DNA of 12,295 nt, taken from contig WQUQ01000169.1 of NCBI GenBank assembly GCA_009782025.1, positions 1 through 12,295 of the forward strand, read 5' to 3'. This document shows, in pieces, positions 1-5,595 of the stretch (position 1 is its first letter; each line of letters opens with the position of its first letter). This DNA comes from Desulfobulbus sp. Its GTDB lineage: Bacteria; Pseudomonadota; Gammaproteobacteria; Burkholderiales; Rhodocyclaceae. The position numbers and the translations under genes are program-made. The notes beneath the pieces are model-generated. The model was not told where the DNA came from and did not search any database. It worked only from the letters and a program-made list of their open reading frames with translations.

Positions 1-354
1 CAGCTTTTCCTGCTGATCCTTGTAGGTCGGCACGCGCTCCAGCCAGCCGAGCGGCGTCATCATCGACATCAAAAGGTGCAGTTCGGCGTGTTCCGGCACG
101 CGGGACTGGATGAACAGCGTCGCCTTTTGCGGATCGACGCCGGCTGCCAGCCAGTCGACGAGCATGTCCCAGGAGGCCTGCTCGATGCCGCGCGGATCGT
201 CGTACTGTGTGGTCAGCGCATGCCAGTCGGCGACGAAGAACAGGCAGGGGTAATCGTGCTGGAGCCTGGCCCAGTTCTTGAGCACGCCGTGGTAGTGGCC
301 GAGATGAAGGGCGCCGGTCGGGCGCATGCCGGAGAGGACACGTTCTGCGTACAT
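1..354 (-). CDS. trpS: Tryptophanyl-tRNA synthetase, N-terminal part (runs off the window)
   Basis: Cytosolic class I aminoacyl-tRNA synthetase that charges tRNA-Trp with tryptophan. Only the first 118 residues are here; the gene continues past position 1. The translation begins MYAERVLSGMRPTG and has the class I HIGH signature as HLGH at residues 17-20, inside the typical GMRPTGALHLGH stretch. It is followed by FFVADWHALT and by LGWLERVPTYKDQ near the edge, all characteristic of bacterial TrpS. The ATG at 354 starts 6 nt after the stop of the M50 protease gene, so it is the last visible gene of a four-gene operon. No internal promoter is evident. The truncation comes only from the window boundary. 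Confidence 0.96.
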   Translation of the reverse strand, partial: MYAERVLSGMRPTGALHLGHYHGVLKNWARLQHDYPCLFFVADWHALTTQYDDPRGIEQASWDMLVDWLAAGVDPQKATLFIQSRVPEHAELHLLMSMMTPLGWLERVPTYKDQQEKL

Positions 355-360
355 GGTCGA

Positions 361-1026
361 TCAGTAGGAAAATCCGTAAAGGGAATAGACGAGGCGCGCC
401 GCAAAACCGACCAGCGGCGTCATGACATCGCTGAGAATGCCGGTGAATAGCAGCAGCAGCAAAATGGGGAAACCCCACGGCTCGATCCGGGAAAACTGCC
501 AGGCCAGGCGGTGCGGCAAGAGGCTGACGGCGATGCGCCCGCCATCGAGCGGCGGCAGCGGCAGCAGGTTGAGCGCCATCAGCACGCAATTGACGGCGAT
601 GCCGATCTCGCTCATTCGCGTCAGCGGCAGCGTGAAGACATTGCTCGGCAGCTCCCACGCCAGTTTCAGCAGCAAGCCCCAGCCCAGGGCCATGAACAGA
701 TTGGCCGCCGGGCCGGCCAGGGCCACCCACAGCATGTCGCGCTTGGGATTGCGCAACCGGCCGAAATTGACCGGCACCGGCTTGGCGTAGCCGAACAGGA
801 AAGCGCCGCCGGAAAACAGCAGGATGGCCGCCGGAATCAGGATAGTGCCGATGGGGTCGATGTGACGCGCCGGATTGAGGCTGATGCGGCCCTGCTGCCA
901 GGCCGTCGGATCGCCGAAATGGCGGGCGGCGTAGCCATGCGCCGCTTCGTGCAGGGTGATGGCGAACAGCACCGGCAGCGCGGCGATGGCGATGGTCTGG
1001 ATCAGGGCGTAGAGGTCGAAGGACAT
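361..1026 (-). CDS. M50 (site-2 protease-like) membrane metalloprotease
   Basis: A 221-aa polytopic membrane protein of the compact, PDZ-less M50 group. Zinc-site residues are visible: HEAAH (an HExxH motif) at residues 26-30 in the first helices, and NLLPLPPLDGG at 153-163 carrying the third ligand, Asp161. The AGPAAN motif at 104-109 is the conserved Gly/Asn loop. Hydrophobic segments lie at about 8-25, 58-80, 98-122, 142-160 and 184-212. The substrate is unknown. It lacks the PDZ domain of RseP, so a sigma-E role should not be assumed. I chose ATG 1026 rather than the more upstream ATG at 1128, because the longer form adds 34 arginine-rich residues overlapping yciO. Its start lies 2 nt after the yciO stop, consistent with translational coupling. 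Confidence 0.93.
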   Translation of the reverse strand: MSFDLYALIQTIAIAALPVLFAITLHEAAHGYAARHFGDPTAWQQGRISLNPARHIDPIGTILIPAAILLFSGGAFLFGYAKPVPVNFGRLRNPKRDMLWVALAGPAANLFMALGWGLLLKLAWELPSNVFTLPLTRMSEIGIAVNCVLMALNLLPLPPLDGGRIAVSLLPHRLAWQFSRIEPWGFPILLLLLFTGILSDVMTPLVGFAARLVYSLYGFSY

Positions 1027-1028
1027 GC

Positions 1029-1655
1029 TCAGTCGAAGCCGAATGGGGCCAACGAGCCGCGGCCGGCGCGGATCAGTTCCGGCGTCCGCCCGGTCAGGTC
1101 GATGACGGTGGTCGATTCGTTGGCGCAATGGCCGCAGTCGAGAATCAATTCGACCTGCTCGTCGAGGCGCTCGGCAATTTCCCAGCCTTCGGTCGGCGGC
1201 ACTTCATCGCCCGGCAGTTGCAGGGTCGTCGTCAGCAGCGGCTCGCCCAGTTCGGCGAGCAGCGCCAGGGCGACCGGATGATCGGGCACGCGCAGGCCGA
1301 TGGTCTTGCGCTTGGGATGCAGCACGCGGCGCGGCAATTCCTTGGTGCCTTCGAGAATGAAGGTGTAACTGCCCGGCGTGGTGGCCTTGAGCAGGCGGTA
1401 CTGGGCGTTGTCGACACGGGCGAAATGGGCGATTTCCGACAGGTCGCGCACCATCAGCGTCAGCAGGTGGCGCTCGTCGATCTGGCGGATCAGGCGGATG
1501 CGCGCCAGCGCGTCCTTGTCGCCAAGATGACAGCCGAGGGCGTAGCCGGAATCGGTCGGCAACACGAGCACGTCGCCGTTGCGGATGAATTCGGCGGCCT
1601 GCGCCAGCAGCCGGGGCTGCGGCGAATCCGGGTGGATATTGACGACGCGGGTCAT
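1029..1655 (-). CDS. yciO: YciO-type Sua5/YrdC family protein (threonylcarbamoyl-AMP synthase-like)
   Basis: A 208-aa single-domain member of the Sua5/YciO/YrdC family. TsaC and Sua5 make threonylcarbamoyl-AMP from threonine, bicarbonate and ATP for t6A37 tRNA modification; YciO paralogues are close relatives whose own role is less settled. Family motifs in order: PTDSGYALG (33-41), TPGSYTFIL (93-101), KRKTIGLRVPDHP (115-127), ESTTVIDLT (180-188) and LIRAGRGS (194-201). The length fits YciO/TsaC and not Sua5, which carries an extra C-terminal domain. The ATG at 1655 lies 3 nt downstream of the PHP gene stop. I assign YciO rather than TsaC on the KRKTIGLRVPDHP form and on the neighbouring YciV-like gene, which often accompanies yciO. 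The family is certain; the subgroup is inferred. Confidence 0.93.
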   Translation of the reverse strand: MTRVVNIHPDSPQPRLLAQAAEFIRNGDVLVLPTDSGYALGCHLGDKDALARIRLIRQIDERHLLTLMVRDLSEIAHFARVDNAQYRLLKATTPGSYTFILEGTKELPRRVLHPKRKTIGLRVPDHPVALALLAELGEPLLTTTLQLPGDEVPPTEGWEIAERLDEQVELILDCGHCANESTTVIDLTGRTPELIRAGRGSLAPFGFD

Positions 1656-1658
1656 GAT

Positions 1659-2534
1659 TCAGCGAAGCAAGCGCCAGACCGGCTTCAGATCTTCGGGCAA
1701 TGACGGCAGCTTGCCGAGATCGGTGTAACCATCCTGCGGGCCGTGAAAATCCGAGCCGCGCGAGGCGTGCAAGGCGTAACTGCGGGCCAGCCGGGCGAAA
1801 TGCAGCACGTGGTCGGGCGAATGGCTGCCGCAGGTGACCTCGATGCCCTGCCCGCCCAGATCCTTGAAGTCGTCGAGAAACTTGCGCATGTTGCCGCCGG
1901 ACATCTTGTAGCGGCCCGGATGCGCCACCACGGCCACGCCGCCGGCGCCGCGAATCCAGCCCACCGCCTCGGCCAGCGTCGCCCAGCGGTGGTCGACATA
2001 ACCCGGTTTGCCTGGACTCAGGTAATGCTGAAAAACGCCCGGCAGATCGCGGGCGATGCCGATCGACACCAGATAACGGGCGAAATGGGCGCGCGAAACC
2101 AGGCTCGGATTGGTGACGAAGCACAGCGCGCCTTCATAAGCGCCGGGAATACCGATGGCATTAAGCGCCGCCCCCATTCTTTTCGCGCGCTCGATGCGGC
2201 CATTGCGCAGTTCATCGAGGCCGGCGCCGAGGGTCGGATCGGCGGCATCGAAGCCAAGACCGACGATATGGATCGGCACGCCCTGCCATTCGATGGAAAT
2301 CTCGACGCCGCCGACGAAACCCATGCCCGCCTCGACCGCCGCTGCCCGGGCGGCAGTCAGGCCGCCGAGATCGTCATGATCGGTCAACGCCCACAGATCA
2401 ACGCCATTCTCCGCCGCCCGCCGCGCCACCTCGCCGGGCGACAGCAGGCCGTCGGAAACGGTGGAATGACAATGAAAATCGAAATTGGCGGGGGGCACGA
2501 AGGGAAATCGCTGAAAAAACGAGGATTTTAGCAT
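1659..2534 (-). CDS. rnm: PHP-domain phosphoesterase, RNase AM / YciV type
   Basis: A 291-aa soluble PHP-superfamily metal-dependent phosphoesterase. The E. coli homologue (YciV, RNase AM) has 5'-3' exonuclease activity on RNA 5' ends and 3',5'-nucleotide bisphosphatase activity. Metal-binding motifs: HCHSTVSDG (His21, His23, Asp28), TDHDD (51-55), GGVEIS (Glu78), VVAHPGRY (His205) and GSDFHG (Asp262, His264). SRAHFARYL (147-155) matches the insertion typical of this subgroup. It heads the minus-strand operon. The start is uncertain: ATG 2534 has no obvious Shine-Dalgarno and overlaps an extended -10-like TGCTAAAAT. A GTG at 2498 would give a protein beginning 8 residues before the first catalytic His, but it also lacks a clear Shine-Dalgarno. 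Confidence 0.92.
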   Translation of the reverse strand: MLKSSFFQRFPFVPPANFDFHCHSTVSDGLLSPGEVARRAAENGVDLWALTDHDDLGGLTAARAAAVEAGMGFVGGVEISIEWQGVPIHIVGLGFDAADPTLGAGLDELRNGRIERAKRMGAALNAIGIPGAYEGALCFVTNPSLVSRAHFARYLVSIGIARDLPGVFQHYLSPGKPGYVDHRWATLAEAVGWIRGAGGVAVVAHPGRYKMSGGNMRKFLDDFKDLGGQGIEVTCGSHSPDHVLHFARLARSYALHASRGSDFHGPQDGYTDLGKLPSLPEDLKPVWRLLR

Positions 2535-2540
2535 GAAGGG

Positions 2541-2722
2541 CCGTCATGACCGGCTTCCCTGCCGTGGCGCAACAGGGCCATCGCATGAACGCCATCGGCT
2601 TCGGCAAAGGCCGGGAGCGCCCCCTCTCCCCGCCAAGCGGGGAGAGGGAGTTGACGTTGTGCCTTCGCACGGCCTTCCGTCATGACAATCAGATTCATGC
2701 GATTGCCCTGCCGTGGCGCAAC
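2541..2722. repeat. Composite REP-like repeat cluster upstream of the PHP gene
   Basis: This intergenic stretch is built of short repeated words. CCGTCATGAC occurs at 2541-2550 and 2677-2686. The 17-mer at 2557-2573 (ccctgccgtggcgcaac) recurs exactly at 2706-2722. ATCGCATGAA at 2580-2589 recurs inverted at 2694-2703. Between them is a perfect 12-bp stem (2622-2633 with 2637-2648). The arrangement resembles a repetitive extragenic palindromic or miniature element. It sits between the vapC stop and the start of the PHP gene, both minus strand, so it must also contain or replace the vapC terminator and part of the operon promoter region. No ORF here looks real. Confidence 0.6.
2622..2648. terminator. 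Perfect 12-bp stem, 3-nt loop; possible vapC terminator or REP core
   Basis: CCCTCTCCCCGC at 2622-2633 pairs perfectly with GCGGGGAGAGGG at 2637-2648 across a CAA loop. The stem is very GC-rich but has no T-run on either strand, so it is not a canonical intrinsic terminator. It lies 77 nt beyond the vapC stop and could block read-through or protect mRNA 3' ends. It also looks like a dispersed genomic palindrome. Confidence 0.4.
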
Positions 2723-2724
2723 GG

Positions 2725-3162
2725 TTACCGGGGTTCGATGAGCGATCCCATGATCTCGACCCGTACCGACAACGCGGAATAGGTCGGCAAGGCGCGCCGG
2801 TCGCAAGACAACAGCGGGATGCCGGCAGAGAGAGCGGCCAGCGCGACCAGACCATCGTAGACCGCGCCGCCGGCGATACCCGCTTCGGCCAGCGTCGCCA
2901 AGGCGCGGACCGACTCCGGCGGCGTGAGGAAGACACTGGCGGGAAAATTCGCCTCGATTACCGAACGCGCGCCGCCAGCGCTCAGACGCAGCGCACCGGG
3001 CAAGCGCGTCAGCACCGAGAAAGTCTCGAATGCCGCATGCCCGGCCAGGCCGAGCGTCGCGCCGCGCGTGCGCGCCATGACGGCTGCGTGCGTTTCGCTG
3101 GTCGGCGCAACCAGCGCAATCGCCGCGCTGGTATCGAGAAGCAGATCAGCGCTGGTCGGCAA
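2725..3162 (-). CDS. vapC: PIN-domain toxin (VapC family)
   Basis: A predicted Mg-dependent ribonuclease toxin of 145 aa from a TTG start at 3162. The four PIN acidic residues are visible: Asp10 in LLLDTSAAIAL, Glu46 in HAAFETFSVL, Asp103 in VYDGLVALAAL and Asp121 in LLSCDRRAL. Length and spacing fit VapC. I chose TTG 3162 because it starts just before the domain, overlaps the antitoxin end by 17 nt, and has GGGA a short distance upstream. The in-frame ATG at 3228 would overlap the antitoxin by 83 nt and add a tail with no resemblance to PIN proteins. The partner antitoxin (3146-3379) is immediately upstream and probably translationally coupled. Intact active-site residues suggest it is functional. 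Confidence 0.88.
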   Translation of the reverse strand: MPTSADLLLDTSAAIALVAPTSETHAAVMARTRGATLGLAGHAAFETFSVLTRLPGALRLSAGGARSVIEANFPASVFLTPPESVRALATLAEAGIAGGAVYDGLVALAALSAGIPLLSCDRRALPTYSALSVRVEIMGSLIEPR

Positions 3163-3379
3163 GCCGCAATTCCCGAATATCGTCGCTGCTGAGCGCCAGC
3201 CCATCGGCGGCGATGACGACGCGCCCATCGCGCTCGGCGAGCTGGTTGGGGGCGATGGCCGCGATGCGCACGTCCGCGCCTTCGATCGTGATATTCACCG
3301 GCCCCGGCACCAGCCCGAGACGGGAGCGAATCGCGGCGGGGATGATGACCCGGCCTGCCTTGTCAATGGTTGTTTGCAT
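3146..3379 (-). CDS. vapB: AbrB/MazE/SpoVT-type antitoxin of the PIN module
   Basis: A 77-aa antitoxin. Residues 1-45 form a swapped-hairpin (AbrB/SpoVT) DNA-binding domain with the signature TTIDKAGRVIIP, then IRSRLGL and a beta-strand rich tail around PVNITIEGADVRI. The C-terminal part (about 50-77, ending SSDDIRELRLADQR) should bind and neutralise the PIN toxin. The ATG at 3379 lies inside an imperfect palindrome (3377-3396) next to the likely promoter, consistent with autorepression by the antitoxin or the complex. Its last 17 nt overlap the toxin gene. VapC-type toxins paired with AbrB-fold antitoxins are well known, so the pairing is standard. Confidence 0.9.
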   Translation of the reverse strand: MQTTIDKAGRVIIPAAIRSRLGLVPGPVNITIEGADVRIAAIAPNQLAERDGRVVIAADGLALSSDDIRELRLADQR

Positions 3380-3396
3380 GGCATTAAAATACCATG
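3377..3396 (-). promoter_or_regulatory. Imperfect palindromic operator at the vapB start
   Basis: The 20-mer CATGGCATTAAAATACCATG is symmetric at 16 of 20 positions and covers the vapB start codon. On the minus strand a weak promoter fits the same spot: TTGATT, 16 nt, then TATTTT, with TATTTT inside the palindrome. Binding here would block both transcription and the start codon region. AbrB-fold antitoxins usually bind palindromes in their own promoter; the assignment is inferred. Confidence 0.5.
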
Positions 3397-3489
3397 TGGC
3401 GTACCAAAATCAAACCGCGGGGTCAGGGCCAGCGCATCAACCCGAGCGCGCCACAGCCGAGCAATGCAGCGCGATAGTCGGCCCCCTGC

Positions 3490-3519
3490 TTGGCAACGTA
3501 TATCAATTATTGGTACAGT
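3490..3519 (+). promoter_or_regulatory. parDE promoter with embedded operator palindrome
   Basis: A sigma-70-like pair TTGGCA (3490-3495) and TACAGT (3514-3519), 18 nt apart, precedes parD. The spacer carries the 15-mer TATCAATTATTGGTA (3501-3515), symmetric except for one base pair and the centre, which is suitable for a dimeric ribbon-helix-helix antitoxin. The promoter match is moderate; the palindrome position is what makes autoregulation likely. Confidence 0.5.
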
Positions 3520-3547
3520 GCGTGAAAGTTCGGCAGGAGGTTTCATT

Positions 3548-3805
3548 ATGCAAGCACGTTCCCGGAACACCTCGGTATACCTTGGCGATCACTTCGCGGG
3601 GTTCATCGACAAGCAGGTACAAATAGGCCGGTATGGAACGGTCAGCGATGTCGTGCGGGCAGGGTTGCGTTTGCTGGAAGATCATGAAACCAGGATCAGG
3701 GCGCTGGAAGCGGCCCTGGTTGAAGGTGAGAATTCCGGCGAACCCCGCCCATTTGACTTCGACGCGTTCAAGACCCGCAAGCGGGCGGAGTATGAGCGCG
3801 AATGA
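3548..3805 (+). CDS. parD: ParD-type ribbon-helix-helix antitoxin
   Basis: An 85-aa type II antitoxin. Residues 7-45 are a CopG/ParD ribbon-helix-helix: the strand NTSVYLGD, then a helix, then the conserved RYGTVSDVVRAGLRLL. The C-terminal tail (46-85) is charged and contains PFDFDAFKTRKR, the type of extended element that wraps around ParE. The ATG at 3548 has a strong Shine-Dalgarno, AGGAGG at 3535-3540, with 7 nt spacing. An upstream in-frame extension of the ORF is rejected. The stop overlaps the parE start (ATGA). A palindrome in the promoter suggests autorepression. The N-terminal head is similar to the antitoxin at 10956, while the tails differ. Confidence 0.93.
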   Translation: MQARSRNTSVYLGDHFAGFIDKQVQIGRYGTVSDVVRAGLRLLEDHETRIRALEAALVEGENSGEPRPFDFDAFKTRKRAEYERE

Positions 3806-4089
3806 AATCGCTCGTTTTCTCCCCGGCAGCGCAATCCGACATGGAGGTTATCTGGGATTACACGGTCGAGCGCTGGGGACTCGACCAGGCCGACCGCTAC
3901 ACGGATGACATTCGAGACGCTTGCCATGACTTGACTTCTGGCCGCCGACAGGGTCGTCCGGTCGAGGTACGGCCTGGCTACCTGAAGTATCTCATTGGAT
4001 CGCATGTCGTTTTTTTCCGCGACCACGGCGACCAGCTTGAAGTTGTCCGCATCCTGCACGGCAGAATGGACGTGGGTCGTCACCTTTAG
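3802..4089 (+). CDS. parE: ParE/RelE superfamily toxin
   Basis: A 95-aa toxin of the RelE/ParE fold. It begins MKSLVFSPAAQSDMEVIWDYT, with the typical first strand then two helices, followed by GLDQADRYTDDI. It then has VEVRPGYLKYLIGSHVVFF and ends VVRILHGRMDV, the classical ParE C-terminus (RxLHxRMD). ParE toxins act on DNA gyrase and block replication; the target here is inferred from the family. It overlaps parD by 4 nt (ATGA), so the two are translationally coupled. Length is normal and nothing looks broken. It ends 21 nt from the converging DUF3999 gene; a short hairpin (4092-4108) lies in the gap without a T-run. Confidence 0.93.
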   Translation: MKSLVFSPAAQSDMEVIWDYTVERWGLDQADRYTDDIRDACHDLTSGRRQGRPVEVRPGYLKYLIGSHVVFFRDHGDQLEVVRILHGRMDVGRHL

Positions 4090-4110
4090 ATCGCCGGAAT
4101 TTTCGGCGGT

Positions 4111-5595
4111 TCACCCCTCGCCGTCTCCCGCCTTGCGCAAGCCCGCGAAAAGCGACCAGGCCATGCCGCCGAGCAGCAAGAGGCCGAGGCCCAGAGCGCC
4201 CCAGAGCCACCCCTTGCGCTCGGTGGAAACGGTGTTTTCCGGCGCCGAGGCGGTATTGGGCGCGATGATCGGCGCAGTCTCCGGCAGCGCGACGCTGGCC
4301 TGGCCCGCGACCAGCGGCTTGCTGGTCGTATAGCCGGGGAGCAGCGTCGATAGCGCCAGCGGCGCGGGGGTGTCGGGCGCAGGCTGATCCCAGCGCAGCG
4401 TGAACGGCCCTTCGCCTTGCGCCAGAAAAACCAGCGTGCGCGGCGCGCCGGCGACGGCAATGGCGGGCGGGGTGGCGCCGAGCGCGCTGATCGGGCCGCC
4501 CTGCGTGCGCAGACGCAGGCGGGCATAGGCGCGGCCATCGAGCACCAGCGCGGGCGAGCGGATTTCGTCGCCATTCAGGGTCAGGCGGTAGACGACGGTG
4601 TCGAGCAGGGGGATTTCGTGGCCCGCGTTGGCGGCGCGCGCCGCCTGCCGGCGATGGCGCAGCGAGTAGAGCGGGTTGAGCGGCGTCAGGCTGGATGGCG
4701 ACGCGGGTTGAGCAGTGTCGGGCAGGCCGGAAATGCTGACCGGCGCCAGCGTGTTGCCGTCGGCGAGGTCGATGCGCAGGCTTTGCAGCGGCAGGCCGCG
4801 CGGCAGCAGGTAGTCGCAATGGTCGGCGGCGCACTGCTCGGGTTTCAGGGCGGGCAGCCAGGCGAGCGGCGCGGCGGGTTCGGAGGCTTCGCTGCTGTCG
4901 ATGCCAACGCCCAGCAGCGGCGCGGCGCGCCGGGGATCGGCCCAGGTCAGGCGCAGGAAACGGGCGCGCACGCGGCCAAGATCGAGGGCCAGCCGTTCGA
5001 TGCTCTGACCGTCATGCTCCAGCCGCAACAGTTGTTCCATGCCGCCGATGGCGCGCCATTGCCGCAGATCGTCGCTGGCTTCAAGGAAGAAGGGGAAGAC
5101 GCCCTGCGCCTCGGGGGCGAGCGTGAAACGGGCTTGCAGCAGGCTGCCCTTGACCTGGCTGGCGTCGATGATCCACTGCCCGGCCTCAATGCTCGCCGGA
5201 GGCGGCGCTGTGGCGCGCAGGGCCAGCGTGCCGTCGGCCTGGAGCGCGAGCGCGACGGCCGCCTCGGCCGGCGCGGCATGGTCGTTGCGCGGCAGGGCAA
5301 AGATCGGCACATCCTGCGCGGCGAGGCGTGGCGGCGCTGCCGCCGAGCCGTACAGCCAGGCGCGGGGGACGGCATGGCCGGCGGCATTGACGACCCGCAC
5401 ATCGTTCAGATGACCCGGCGCGGCGAGGCTGTAGATGGCGAGCGGCAGCGGCAGACGGTAGTAAGGCCCGTCGCCGCTCAGGCTGATGGCGGCGCTTTGC
5501 GCCGGCGCCGCGCCCGGCGCGAGGGCGGCGAGTGCTGGCAACAGCGGGGGCAACAGCAGCCGCGCGCCACGCCAGAGGGTCGTCATCATCTTCAT
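4111..5595 (-). CDS. DUF3999 family secreted membrane-anchored protein
   Basis: A 494-aa protein of unknown function, recognised as DUF3999 by its overall pattern and by the DUF2339 partner. Residues 1-34 look like a signal peptide (MKMMTTLWRGARLLL..., ending PGAAPAQSA). Residue 35 to about 460 should be periplasmic and beta-rich. The stretch 168-218 (FFLEASDDLRQWRAIGG ... ARFLRLTW) resembles a discoidin/F5-8C carbohydrate-binding fold. Cys255 and Cys260 form a CX4C pair. A single helix at about 463-485 anchors it, leaving the tail RKAGDGEG in the cytosol. ATG 5595 overlaps the DUF2339 stop by 4 nt and is preceded by GAAGGAAG as Shine-Dalgarno. Function is unknown; envelope glycan binding is my inference. 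Confidence 0.85.
   Translation of the reverse strand: MKMMTTLWRGARLLLPPLLPALAALAPGAAPAQSAAISLSGDGPYYRLPLPLAIYSLAAPGHLNDVRVVNAAGHAVPRAWLYGSAAAPPRLAAQDVPIFALPRNDHAAPAEAAVALALQADGTLALRATAPPPASIEAGQWIIDASQVKGSLLQARFTLAPEAQGVFPFFLEASDDLRQWRAIGGMEQLLRLEHDGQSIERLALDLGRVRARFLRLTWADPRRAAPLLGVGIDSSEASEPAAPLAWLPALKPEQCAADHCDYLLPRGLPLQSLRIDLADGNTLAPVSISGLPDTAQPASPSSLTPLNPLYSLRHRRQAARAANAGHEIPLLDTVVYRLTLNGDEIRSPALVLDGRAYARLRLRTQGGPISALGATPPAIAVAGAPRTLVFLAQGEGPFTLRWDQPAPDTPAPLALSTLLPGYTTSKPLVAGQASVALPETAPIIAPNTASAPENTVSTERKGWLWGALGLGLLLLGGMAWSLFAGLRKAGDGEG

Noticed and set aside
3163..3228. ATG 3228 as start of the PIN toxin
   Set aside because: It would overlap the antitoxin by 83 nt and add a non-PIN leader; TTG 3162 fits the domain and the coupling.
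4009..4017. T-run in parE as a phase-variable tract
   Set aside because: It is short and the frame is intact through it; nothing suggests slippage.
4092..4108. CGCCG/CGGCG hairpin between parE and DUF3999 as bidirectional terminator
   Set aside because: Only 5-7 bp with a 3-nt loop and no T-run on either strand; not convincing.
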